From contig OZ017746.1 of NCBI GenBank assembly GCA_963969365.1, positions 3,100,001-3,164,000 of the forward strand: a stretch of DNA of 64,000 bases. Reading direction: 5' to 3'. Position numbers and translations under genes: made by a program. The DNA is from Asterochloris sp. CNOR1 (lineage: Eukaryota; Chlorophyta; Trebouxiophyceae; Trebouxiales; Trebouxiaceae). The notes below the pieces were generated by a model, which was given only the letters and a program-made list of their open reading frames with translations, searched no databases and was not told where the DNA came from. Positions 11,233 to 22,827 of this stretch are shown piece after piece; the first letter of the stretch is position 1; the number at the start of each line of letters is the position of its first letter.

Positions 11233-12818
11233 CTAATTCTTGATGGCAGCCTTATCAATACCGGCCCTAAGGGTCTTGATGGCCTGGCCAATGTCATCTG
11301 CGCCATAGACAGAGCTGCCAGCTACAATGACGTTGGCGCCTGCCTCTGCCGCCTGATCAATGGTTGAGGCTGACAGGCCACCATCGACCTGCAGAAACAT
11401 CATCACCTGTATTTGAGTGGAATGGTAAGATTTGGGGACCCAGGGCTGTTGAGTGGAGCTGCTGCAGCAGCCCGGAGGAGGTGTCCACCTGACAACAGCT
11501 CCGGCTGAACCAGCAAGCTGGGAGGGCTGCTATACATCATTCTCAGGATGCTGTTGCACTCATCAATGTAAGCTCACCTGGACCATGAGGTTTGGAAACT
11601 TTTCCCGGAGCGCCTTCACCTTGGACATAGTCTCAGGCATGAACTTCTGGCCGCCAAAGCCAGGCTCCACTGTCATGATCAGCACCTACAGGCAGCTTGT
11701 GAGGTGTGGCACCGTGCGGCAGGCAGATGAGGGGCCTCAGCTGCCACAATTTGTGCAGCCAGTGCATCAGCTCTGGCAGGGTTCGGTGCAGCAAATGAAG
11801 AATCAGTCTTGCTGGAATTGCTGCGTCAGCAACACCATGCCTCACCATGTCAATGAGCTTCTTCTCGATGTAAGGAAACAACGTCTCTGCTGGTGTCTTG
11901 GGCTTGAGCGCCACCCCCGCGTGCATGCCTGCAGGGAGCACAGCAGCTGACAAAACCCACAAAGCATTCGTGTCCTTTGAAGCTCTCACAACATGTCAAG
12001 GAGGACCTGGGTGGCAGCGCGGCTGGGCTGTTTGCAAAGGTGGCTTCACCCCTCTGCCACCACAGGTGGCGCTGCTGTGCCTGATGTTTTGATTTGCTGG
12101 CTGGATACATGCGACCATGACCTGCTGTGCCCTTGTGCAGGGTGTGCCTCACCAGCGTCCTTGACCTCTTTCAGGACCTGCTCCATTTTGTCCACTGGAT
12201 GCTTTGCGGCACTAGCATCTGGCACCACAGCCTCCAGGTGGAAGGTGTACATGTTGGCGCCCGCAGATGCAAAGTCCTGCAGAGTGTAGACCATGGAAAT
12301 GTGAGATCAAGCAAGCCAACGGACTGTGCATGTCATGTCACGAATTGGCCTGGAGCACCTTGATCCACTGCTGGGGATTAGACACCATAAGGTGGCAGTC
12401 CAGGAAGCTGTCTGTGTGCTTCCTGAGGGACTTGACAATTGGCGCTCCCAGAGTCAGGTTAGGGACAAAGTGGCCATCCTGCATATGAAAGCAGTTATAT
12501 TCTGCTAATGGTGTTGGCATTGGGTTTGGGGAGGCAATCAAGCAAGCTCGGCACAATGGCGGACACACACGGTGTGCTAAGTGCATGAAACGGGTGCTTT
12601 GAATGGGCCTTCTGGATGCCATACTTCCTGACTCATTCGCAGAGGGCTGGCTGCAAGCCTCTCACCATGACATCCACATGGAGCCAGTCTGCTCCCTTGC
12701 TGATGACCTTTTTGCACTCTGAGTCTAGCATGGCAAAGTCTGCCGACAGGATTGAGGGTGAGATGATAGTGTCAGGCCTGTCCCTGTTGCCGGACTTCTG
12801 AGGCAGAGGAATCGTCAT
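11233..12818 (-). CDS. RPE: Ribulose-phosphate 3-epimerase, cytosolic-type
   Basis: Interconverts ribulose 5-phosphate and xylulose 5-phosphate in the pentose phosphate pathway. Six exons read 12818-12666, 12478-12359, 12276-12153, 11928-11846, 11685-11578 and 11388-11233, giving 247 aa with every phase consistent. The TIM-barrel motifs are all present: [12 protein letters not shown] at the N-terminus, [16 protein letters not shown] (metal/acid residues), [19 protein letters not shown] (phosphate loop) and VDGGLS near the end. The protein starts only about 18 residues before SPSILSAD, so no plastid transit peptide is visible; this points to the cytosolic isoform rather than the Calvin-cycle one, by inference. 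It converges with MCCB, and its 5' end lies 190 bp from the stop of the next minus-strand gene. Confidence 0.95.
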
Positions 12819-13007
12819 TGCGTTGCTTGTTGGCCGGGACTGCTGTCAGGTGAGAGTGATGGCTTTGCAGAGGGCTGTGTGTGGAGCCCAGGCCGCCTTT
12901 GAAGTTGATCTGCCAGGCTCAAGTTTTGAGCGGTTCAGATTCCCTATCCACCCCAGGCCATGTATGCTAACAGCACATGATTCATATTCCACACAGATGG
13001 CATCCTT

Positions 13008-16000
13008 TCAGGCCAGAGCTCTGCACATACGCTCCACAAACACCTGGCGCTGGTGCATGTTCCAGGAAGGATTGCGAAGCACCACCTCCAAAGAGCTCTG
13101 TGCACTGGCATGAGCGTGGTGGCTGGATGGGATGTGCTCTGCCATAATGGCTTTGAGGACTTTATTAGGATCCTGCACAGCATGTGCATGAATAGGTGTG
13201 GACATCAACAAGGTGGACGCTCTCTGAGATGTCTGGTGGCCACCTAGGGGTGCGGCTGGTAATGCAAGCAGGACAGGCCCATCATGAGCGCATGAGTGCC
13301 AGCAGCATCTTCCAGTCACCTGGGGCTCTTTTAAAACTGGCAGCACATGCTCCTTGAAGCTGGCTGCCTCATTCGTGACATATTCCTGCAGAGCAGGATA
13401 TGGCGCATGCAACAAGCTGCCAGCAGAACAAAGCACACAACCCCAGCACCACAGCTTGCACTGCTTCCAGATGACCTGCAGCATCGAGACTACAAGAGCA
13501 CATCTGCCACTGCGGTAAATGCGTGTCCAGAAAACATGTCAGAGGCAGCATATTGAACTGCTAAAACCAGCTGAAGCAACAGATGTGACCAGTGGCAGCC
13601 CTGGAAGTTGAATCCTGCTGTGTCGTCAGAAGCAGCACACGGAGTCCAGGATCACACCTGCTCATGGCTTGACGCCACAAGCAGCACTTGGAGAGCCGCA
13701 CCTGCCACTGCTCATCGGTCTGGAAACCCATCTGCTTCTGGATCATGGGGCGGTACTCCTCAAAGAACTGGTCAATGTCCACCTCCATGCTGGCCTGAGG
13801 GGCATCTGGGCACCTCAAGCTGTTGTTGAGGGCAGGGTCTTGTAGGATCTGCAGCACAGGCGCACCAGTGACATAAATGCCAGGGGAGACAGAAGGCTAT
13901 GTAAAGTTGCTTGACACGTTGCACAGTATGGGGCTAGTGTTGGAAGGAGGACCACAAGTCAGATGGGCTGCAGTGGCCCTGCGAGCCCATACGCTGGGAT
14001 GGCACTCTCTGCACTTCCCTGCAGTGACACCCCAATGATGCTTTGACACCCACCTCTATAGTTCGTTGCATGTCTTGCAGCACCCAGTCAGGGTCTGCTA
14101 CCTCGCCCCGCAGCACCGCTTTGTTGATGTCGCTGGTCTGCCGCACTTTGCTGAGCCGTAGCTCCAGCTGCAGAATGGGCAGACAGTATCTCAGCAAATT
14201 GCAGCCATGGGTGCAGAGGACCATGAAAGCACAGTCTGTGTAAACAGCAAGCCCACCACAGCGCACCTGCTTCTCAGCAGCAGGTGAAGCAGTCCCTGCC
14301 ACCCGAAACCCAAGAAGAGGTTGCAACTTGCACTCCTGTCACTGCAGCTTCACCAGCTCGGCATTGCGTACAGCGGCCAGACAGCCTTACCCAAGCAGCT
14401 GGACATCACAAGAGGCCCATACAGCCAGCTGATGCATGAGCATCACATGGGCAAACCAGCCGTATCTGCAGGGGCTTTCACTCCTCAACAGGCTGCAGCA
14501 ACTTGACACTGACCCAACCACACACGGCGCGCTCCTGCTCAGCAGCAATGGCAGTGATGTCATTATGGCATTCAACCAGTTCCAAAGCAAGTGGGTCTTG
14601 ACAGTCACTCAGGCAGCCAGCTCATGTTGCGGGCTCCTCCTGAACAGTCTGGTGACTTCTTCCCTCTCAGAACAGTTGCGCTCCACAATGAAACTGAACA
14701 TAGCCAGTCATACCTTGCAATCCTGCCGATGCAGCCGCGCTAGATCGGCAATAAAGCGCCCAATCTCAGAGCAAGTGGACCTTTGATTGCCCATGCGGGC
14801 AGCTTATATTGTGGCCTTGTCTGAGCATCATGCAGTCCTCCAATACAGGTGTGCTGCACAATGAACCGCAGCCAGTCACACCTCGTGCTCCTGCCGCTGT
14901 AGCCATATCGGCTTGGCTGTGCTGTCTTGCTCCTCCTCCTCAGCAGGTCCCCCCCCCTCTGGGTCACGCTGCCCACGCTGCGGGCGACGCATCCCTTGCA
15001 CCCCATCAGGCTCACCCAAGCGCTGCTGCATGCGCTGGGGCCTCTGCTGCTGCCCAAAGGCAGGGCGGTCACTGTCCATCCTGCCAGCATGCGAAGGTTC
15101 TCAGTAAGGCTATGGCAGGCATGGGAGGAGGCCCCTGTGCTGCAGGCCAGCCGCTGGTCATAGGGGACGGCCCTGGCATGTTCAAGTGTTGTCAAACTTC
15201 AGTCAACTGAAGGTGGGGGCGACTGCAGTCCACTCTGCCAGAATCTTGATCACTTCTGCAAGGATTGACAACCATGGGGTTATGTGGGGAGCCAGTACAG
15301 CTCGCCAGAGACAGGACGGCCGCTGTCATGAGAAGACGACTCCAAGGTGTTTGTGTTTACATAACTGACTTGAACTGCCAATCAAAGGTGGGCCTGCAGC
15401 CATTGCATGCTTCAAGGCTCTATGAAAGGAGCTGGCTGCTTAGCTGCACAGTACAGGGGACCCTCAGAAGGCCATCCCATGCTGCCATAGCATTTTCACA
15501 AATTGAGCAGACGGACTGAGTTTGCCCTCCTCAGCGAAGACCAAAAGCACAGCAGGTGCAACAAGCAGCCCCAGCACTCCCATACAGTCCATCTTCCAGG
15601 GCATCAAACTTGCCTGCCCAACCTGGGCAGGGCCCCTTACCTGCTATGATCCCATGTTCGATGAGTTGTGGCCCCGGAGCGTGAGCTCCCGCTGCTACGC
15701 TGCATGACTGCGCCTGTACCAGCCTCCTCAACACGCCTGCCCCCTCCACGAGTTGGGTGCTTCATGGGAACATATTCCAAGTCCTCTACTGCATCTTCTC
15801 CTCTCAGCTGCTCATGCTGGATGTCAGCCTGGAAGCTTGGGGCGGGCCTGCGTGCCTGTGCATCGCCTGCAATATAATGCAGAGACTGTGAGGCAGCAGG
15901 CGCAGCAGACCTGCCAACTGGAGTTTGCAGCGTGCAAGTTGGCTCAGAGCGCTGCTACATGACTCGCACTGCGGCAGCAACAGCCCACAGGCAGGGATGG

Positions 16001-16943
16001 CTGCACAACGTGAGGGGCTTGCAGGCTCTGTGCTGCCCCAGGGCTGTTCGGTCGAGGGGTCAGGAGTCTCACCTGATGGGGCCCACCGTCCCGGCCCAGG
16101 GCGGCGGCCATTGCCCTGCTGCTGCTGCCTGGGAGGTTGCCACTGGGGGCCAGTGCCTTGGCCCTGATACAACCCTGAAGGAGATCCCTGCTGCTGGGGT
16201 GCCAGGCCCTGCGGGGGCCTGCCGTCTGGCTTTGAAGGGCCCCAGCGTGCCGGCTCCTGCCGCGCTGGGGGCCCGCCGGGAGCCTGCCCCCTCCTGGGCG
16301 CCCATCGCCGCTCAGGAGGGGCCCAAGTGCGTGGTGGCCCACCCTGACTGGGTCCTTGCTGCTGCCCCTGTGCCTGCTGCTGATGCTGCTGGGGCGCCTG
16401 CTGGCGTTGCCAGGGCATCTGCTGGCCAGCGGGACGAGGGGGCAGCGGCGGGCTCCACGGTTGCTGTTCATCAGGGCGGCTTTGCTGCTGGCTTGCTGTG
16501 CCACGCTGCCAGGGCATCACGGGTGGCCTATGCTGCGGCGTCACGCCTGGCGTGGCCTGTTGGCGAGGCTGCTGAGAGGATAGCGCAGCCTGACTTGGCG
16601 GTGGGCTTGGCCGCGGCTGCTGCGGTGCTTCAGGGGCAGGTGGCTGAGCTTGCGCCGGTGTTGGCTGTGACCCAGACTGCGAGTTGCAGACATGCATCTG
16701 TTACGTCCGTGTCTCGTTGCTGCTGACAGGCGCTGCTTGATGTCAAAACAGGGGCCAGGAAGATGCTATGTACAGAGTTGCAGGCCATGTGCAGCTGCCC
16801 ACCTGAGCAGTGGCACCACTGGCCGGTGCACCAGCCTGCTGGCTCAGACGGGCATCAACCTGCTCGCGCAGCCTGCGCAGCCTGGTCTGCCTGCCTTCCT
16901 CAGCTCCTCCAGCCTCACCGCCACCTGCATGGGTGGCATCGGC
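13008..16943 (-). CDS. Unrecognised Pro/Gln-rich protein
   Basis: I do not recognise the family. Exons that join in phase are 16943-16803, 16676-16073, 15866-15641, 15080-14882 and about 14768-14716; later coding pieces lie near 14170-14070, 13857-13690, 13385-13320 and 13190-13008 (stop at 13008). The first exon is an Ala/Gly-Arg segment with a short amphipathic helix (RQTRLRRLREQVDARLSQQ). The second is about 200 residues dominated by Pro, Gln and Trp/Arg, including repeated WAPPE/WGPS/MPWQR-type motifs. The third and fourth are charged and Gln/Arg-rich. The C-terminal third looks globular and helical (IGRFIADLARLHRQ, VDIDQFFEEYRPMIQKQMGF, ADPDWVLQDMQRTIE). The true start exon is not identified and may lie upstream of 16943. 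Low-complexity composition suggests an RNA-binding or condensate-type protein, but that is speculation. Confidence 0.55.
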
Positions 16944-17220
16944 CTGTTCACGTCATGCAGATCACAGCCACATGCACAAACAAGGATGTGCTCAGCAACA
17001 AAGCAGCCCAGCTCACCCTCAGGCTCTGCATGCCAGGCTCTGCTGGTGGACAGGCACCTGGAGCTGCGGGCAGCTGATCTGCTGCAGGACTGCAGCACTG
17101 CACGATGCAACTGGGGAAGCATGGTCCCAGCCTTCCCCTCAAAAATTTGTGGTCAAAGCTTTGGTATCACCAATCAATTGACCCTGCGGCTTGGCCGGGC
17201 CACGGTATACTGCTCATGCC

Positions 17221-18988
17221 ATGCAAGTGCCCCGGCCATATTTGAGCATCAGGCCTGCCCAGCTGTTTTGCAGTTGCGGGCAGGCTAAGTCAGAGAGACC
17301 ACCGCCATGGCTGTGCAGAGCAGGCCGTATTGAGAGTGCCAGGTCCTCTACAAAATCAAGCATCGATGCACTCAGCAGCCTCCTGGACAGTGCAGACGAA
17401 TCGCTTTCAGGCAAGTACTCTGCTGTTCTGGCCATACATCACATGCTGTACTCGCTCACAGCTTACCTATCTGTGCTGCAGAGCCTCCACAAAAGCAGAC
17501 AGTCCCAGCATCACCAGCTCCAGCATTGCTGGAAAACGCGGCACCTCAATCAAGCGATGCAGGCTTAGAGCACAGCAGGTAGATGCCCTTGCAGCAGTAT
17601 CACCAAAAGCAATGCCGTTGCTGATGATCTAACATCCTTTTTTATTCTGCAGCAGCGAGGATGATGTACAGTCCCTGCAACAGAGAGCCCTAGCAGCCCT
17701 TCTAGCTGGCAAGCTGGATGCCCCTCTGCTCTTACAAGCGGGGAAGGCTTCAGCATCAGGGTGGCTGCAGAAGCAGGTCAAGGGCAAAGGCAGCTTGCTG
17801 GACGCAACCGAAGCAGACTTTGTGGTGCCCAAGGTGACTGGCCGTCATGCCGCCGTGATTTGTGCATCACTTGGCTCAGTTGCCAGATCAGCCTAGATGC
17901 ACTGCAGGTCACTCCTGTGCTCAGCTATGGCATTCTGCTCGTCAATGTCGCACTATATGCAGCAGGCATCACTTTGCGGTACACGAGGGGCGACTCCAGC
18001 TCTGAGGACTTTTTCTATCTTCTGGTGAGGATTGCTGTGTTTTGCTGCTGCACACGCAAGTGGCATGTTTGTCTGGAGTACACTTGCATGCTGCAGGCCC
18101 TTCAGAATTCGGATGTGCTTTCAGGCCAGTACTACAGGTGCGGCGTCACCGCTGCACTGCCTGGGGGCGCCTGCCAATGCTGTTGTATACAGTAACCGAC
18201 CCTCTGTCGCAGCTTTCTCAGTCAACAATCTGCACCAGCAACATACTTGCCACAAGCACTCCATGCTGCAGGCTTGTGTCTTCATTCTTTCTTCATGACA
18301 GCTTTCTCCACCTTATCCTCAACAGCGCAGCACTGTTCCAGCTGGCTCCAGAAGCAGAGGCTGTCCTGGGCTACCCCACATTTGCTGCTGTGTACCTGCT
18401 GTCAGGCCTGGGGGCCGGCCTGGCCACCATTGCCTTCTCCGACACGATCAGCGTGGGAGCTAGTGCCTGCATCTTTGGGCTGATTGGAGCCCTGGCAGGG
18501 TATCTCTGGCGCAACCGCAGTATCCACCAGACCGGGCAGCAGCTGGGCCTGGTAGCCGCAGTGTGCGCATTCAACCTGCTGGCAGGCTCTGACCACCGCA
18601 CGGCTGTGGAGAACCTGGGTAAGGGCCGGGCATGGCTGCTGGCATGCTTCCGCAGTGAATCAGTGCATCATGCCTCCCCTGTCGGCCGCGCTGCATCAGA
18701 AATGACAGGCACACTAGCAGTTCAGCAGTACCAACAATGGTCTGTGCAGGTCACATCACAGGGCTGGCTTGCGGCCTGTATCTCGGCTGGGGCATGGCCC
18801 CAAAGCTGACTCCGTCCCCAGACAGCAGCCCTGAGAATGGCAAGTTGGTGACAGCAGTAGATGCCATTAGGCCAGTACAGCACTGGGCCACTGCACTGTC
18901 GTTGCTACTCATGCAGCTTGGTGTCCTGGCTGTCATCCTGGAAGAGCGTGCAGGCAGGATCCCCTTTCCTCATGGTCTCGGCTTGTAG
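17221..18988 (+). CDS. RBL: Rhomboid-family intramembrane serine protease, plant organelle type
   Basis: Polytopic membrane protease of the rhomboid family. Six exons (17221-17414, 17653-17833, 17908-18024, 18097-18137, 18272-18618, 18750-18988) give 372 aa, all in phase. The first 65 residues are Ser/Arg/Pro-rich and read as an organelle (probably plastid) targeting peptide. The membrane core starts at VTPVLSYGILLVNVALYAAG. It carries the rhomboid signatures: LHDSFLHLILN (the HxxxN element of TM2), SVGASACIFGLIGAL with the nucleophile Ser in GxSx, and GHITGLACGLYLG with the catalytic His. Both catalytic residues are present, so it should be active rather than an iRhom or pseudoprotease. A final hydrophobic segment (TALSLLLMQLGVLAVIL) follows a hydrophilic loop. 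Its 5' end faces that of the minus-strand Pro/Gln-rich gene, about 280 bp apart. Confidence 0.92.
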
Positions 18989-19128
18989 CTCCTGCTTGAT
19001 GCATCAATCCAATTGATCCTTTAATTTGCTTAATGCTGTAGACCACCAGTTGAAGCATGCCCAGATATTCAAGCAAGCACATGGATTGCCAAGAAGGCTA
19101 AAGTGGAGCACTGCACAACTTTGCCATC

Positions 19129-21830
19129 ATGCAAACCAGCACTTTCCAGAAGCCCTCAGTCCTGCAACGCACTGCCCAGAGGCAGTGCACCCGGTGCCAG
19201 ACACAGAGGCCATCCCAGGCAGCTCGTCTGCACACTTTCCAAGGCATCAAGCAGGCAGGATGCAGACTCTCCGTCAGCAAGAGTGTCCTGCACCAGCAGC
19301 GCCGATCTGTTGCCAGGGCAGGCAGGAGCATGGCCACAGTGGAGGCGCAGTTCAAAGTAGCCCTGCTTGGGGCAGCCGGCGGCATCGGCCAGCCTCTGGC
19401 GCTGCTGCTGAAGATGAACAAGCTCGTGAGCGAGCTCTCTCTCTATGATATCGCGAACGTTGCGGGCGTGGCAGCGGATCTGAGCCATTGCAACACCCCC
19501 GTGAAGGTGACTTGGGCCAGTTGCCTGATGCTGGGAAAGGAATGCTTTGCTGCCATCATGCATTGGGGCAGGGGCCGCCGCGCCTGCATGCTCAGCACCT
19601 GCCATCGTCTACACGCCCTCCCTCCAGCTGCCCTGACAGCGAATTCAGCATGCAGCAGATCGAGCACATTGCTCGCCGCAGGTTACCGGGCATAATGGCC
19701 AGGAGAAGCTTGGGGAGGCTCTGAAGGGCGCAGACCTCGTCATCATCCCTGCCGGCGTGCCCCGCAAGCCCGGCATGACCCGTGACGACCTGTTCAATAT
19801 CAATGCCGGCATTGTGCAAAAACTGGCCCAAGGAGTGGCTGAGCATGCCCCCAAGGTGTGCATGCTGACTTCTTGATGGCCGCATGTCTGGTCGAAGTCC
19901 TCTTCACATCAGTCCAGCTCATTCCAGAGATACTGCCCATGCTGCTCGGATGCGCATATGCTGCTCTCTCAAGAGACACCTGTCAACAATGCACCTCATG
20001 AAGGGATGGGTTGTGCTGCCTGCAGGCCATTCTGAATATCATTAGCAATCCTGTCAACTCCACTGTGCCCATTGCTGCTGAGGTACTGAAGGCTGCTGGC
20101 GTGTACGACAAGAAGAAGGTCAGCAGACCTGCATGTACCTTGATTTGACGCCTTGCTGTGTAGGCTCTCAGAGTTGACATGCACCATTGTCTGCTACCTC
20201 ATCAGGCCTTCGTGACATGACTTGTTGGCAGGCCTCGCATGAGGGGGAGCTTTGCCATCAGCAGGTCTCCTGCTGCGATGTGCACTGACACAATCCAGCA
20301 GTCAGCAGCCTATTGCATGACTTGTGGCTTGTCCTGCCATGAGGCCTCTTGCAGTGTGTTATCTGTCTCCCTCCTCTCTCTTGCAGGTGATTGGTGTCAC
20401 CACCCTGGACGTGGTGCGTGCTAATACTTTTGTGGCAGAGGCCAAGGGTCTAGACCTGAAAGATGTGGATGTCCCAGTTGTCGGTGGCCACGCAGGCACC
20501 ACCATCTTGCCCCTGCTGTCTCAGGTGAGTGCCTCTGCAGCAACCTGCTCGCTGTGTGGTGACAGCATCAGGTGACAGCAGCTGCTGGATTAGGTTCCTG
20601 AGTTTTCTCAGGTGCCTGCTGCGACCCAGGCTGGTGCATGCTGTCGACCGTGACAAAAAGCCGTCGCCAGATGAAACATGAAGAGATCCTGCTCCTTGGT
20701 CATGCCGTGATCATGCCGTGATGTCCTGCAATACTCCTGGAAGATATGGCCAGGCATGCGCTCAGATGTGCATGCTTGGCTGTGATGCAGACAACCCCCC
20801 AGGTGGAGTTTTCAGATGACGAGGCTGCCAAGATGACTGAGCGGATCCAGAATGCTGGCACAGAGGTCGTGGAGGCCAAGGCCGGCGCCGGCTCAGCCAC
20901 CCTGTCTATGGTGAGCAGTGACAGGAGACCTCATGCAGGGTGGTGGTGCAGCTCCGTTCAAGATCAGCCGCACCTGTGGCCCTGCACAATACATGGCAGC
21001 CGTTGCTTGATGCACAGGTGTCTCAGCATGCTGAGCAGGGAATTAGGTGATAGAATTGCCCATTGTGGCAATGCATATACCTTATCATGGGGCCGCCTGG
21101 GCAGCTGCATCCCGGACATGCTCTTGGCAGGTCCAGAAAGGCTCAGCTGTCCAGTGAGATACCCTCTGACATTGCCTGCCAGGAGCAATCCAGGGGCGGC
21201 AGAGCTGAGTGCTGACTGCTGTATCCTGCAGGCATACGCTGCTGCACGCATGGCAGAGTCCTGCTTGCTAGGCCTGGAGGGCGAGAACGACATCTATGAG
21301 TGTGCTTATGTGGAGTCCAATGTGACCAAGCTGCCATTCTTTGCCAGCAAGGTGCGGCTCTTGTTGCAGAAGGCCTGCGGCCCTAGGCTGGGGCACCCCT
21401 CCTGCGGCTGCTCCTGAGTTGCAGAGGATGTGCCCTCAGCATGCTCTGCTGATGGGAGGCATGCCTCCCTGCCTGTGGCCTAGCTACGCAGCAAAAGCAG
21501 TCTGCACCCTGCTCCTGCCGGCTCACTGAGACACTAAAGCCTGCCTGCAGGTGAAGCTGGGCCTAGGCGGTGTAGAGGAGGTGAACGGTCTGGGTGAGCT
21601 GTCAGCGGTCGAGCAGAAGGGTGTCGATGAGCTCATCCCCATCTTGGAAGGCAACATCAAGAAGGTATGCCTACTGCTTGCGTTCAAGTCTGCTCCTGAG
21701 TCTGCTTCCACAGCAAGAGAACACGACGCCTTGCCCAAGAATAGTAGCACAGCAATACTGTGCATGCCTTCACGTGGCTTGTCATGGCTTGCAGGGTGTT
21801 GAGTTTGCCCAGACACCCCCCAAGGTCTGA
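19129..21830 (+). CDS. MDH: NAD-dependent malate dehydrogenase, organellar
   Basis: Oxidises malate to oxaloacetate with NAD. Eight exons (19129-19506, 19682-19855, 20026-20118, 20387-20524, 20791-20910, 21232-21351, 21551-21664, 21795-21830) give 390 aa, every phase consistent. The first 70 residues are rich in Arg, Gln, Ser and Thr with no acidic residues, an organelle presequence; the mature protein begins near [21 protein letters not shown] with the Rossmann glycine motif. Other hallmarks are [19 protein letters not shown] (mobile loop arginines), [11 protein letters not shown] and [16 protein letters not shown] (catalytic His). The C-terminus has no SKL-type peroxisomal signal and no clear PTS2 is seen, so plastid or mitochondrion is likely; which one I cannot decide. 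Introns are ordinary GT-AG. Intron 3 holds a diverged 30-bp repeat (20214 and 20316). Confidence 0.95.
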
Positions 21831-22827
21831 TGCTCAAATGTCGTTAAACATGTAGTTGCAGTTCATGAACTCAACATGCGTAGCGCATGCTCCCCCAGTC
21901 AGTTTACCTGGAGTGAAACAAATGTGCCTTGTTTAGTCTGCTAAGCAATGAGCATGCCCACAGCGTCAATGAGCTGCTCTTGCCAAGAGGCCATGCTCTG
22001 TTCAAGAAAAAGCAGGATCACATAGCAGGGTTGTGCACCTATGTGAGTTCTGGTTCTGCAAAGAATGTGTGGGGTTTTGACAAATTTCTGCCATCATTGC
22101 AGCTGTCATTGCACACAGGGAGGAGCACTGCATGCATTGAGCAATGGGGCCCACTCCAGGACTGCATGCTATGAAGGGCTGAAACAGGCATACACAGCCA
22201 CCCAGGGCTCAACTGCCTGTTGAGTGCATGCTGGGGGTGGTTGCACAAGCTGACAGATTCACGCAGGTGCGCCTGTGACCCAAGCCTCTGAGTGGTATGC
22301 CCACGGGCAGCATGACCATGAGTCCACACAGGCTCGCCTGGACCCAGATGGCCTGCTGTTGAGCTGTGAAATTGTAGGCAGCCGCTTATAGCACTCATAT
22401 GCGGAACCCTCACCCTTAACAAGGCCACTGAGACCTTGCCCCGTCGCCACCATCAGCTGCTGCTGCATACATAGAGCAACTCCCTGGTACGCTGTGCTAT
22501 GCTGTCAGAGGGGAGATGGCAGAGGGGAGCACCTCAGCTGCGGCAAAAGTGCCGAGTTCTATGAATGGCACTGTCAGGGGAGGAATGTGCAGATCTGCAA
22601 GCTGTTGAATCAGGCGCCACAGAGATTCAACTTTCCTATCTGTATTGTTCAACCCAGCACGATCCTGCTGGGAAATACATGAGCGTTGTCTGTGGACCTG
22701 TTGGTTCCTTGTCATCGATGCTGAGGTCATTGCAGCTTTGAGCTGTGCCGGAACCCATTGCTGGGCCAACTGCTCATGCACAGAGATTTAAGGTGCTCTC
22801 CAGCAGGCTTCAGACTGTAGTCAGGAA
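21831..22827. other. Intergenic region between MDH and the E2 gene
   Basis: About 1 kb with lower GC than the genes. I see no convincing coding segment. It should contain the MDH 3' end and the promoter of the downstream E2 gene; short open frames on both strands lack codon or family support. Confidence 0.5.

Noticed and set aside
10473-11367. Overlapping open frames on both strands between MCCB and RPE
   Set aside because: The right part is antisense to RPE exon 6, and the rest has no recognisable domain, consistent exon chain or targeting signal.
15932-16726. 264-residue + strand open frame
   Set aside because: It is the antisense of the Pro/Gln-rich exon at 16676-16073, whose minus-strand exons join in phase on both sides.
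17401-17420. GC donor (TTTCAG|GCAAGT) for rhomboid exon 1
   Set aside because: It looks like the GC donors elsewhere, but its phase does not match the next exon. The GT four bases on (GGCAA|GTACTC) does.
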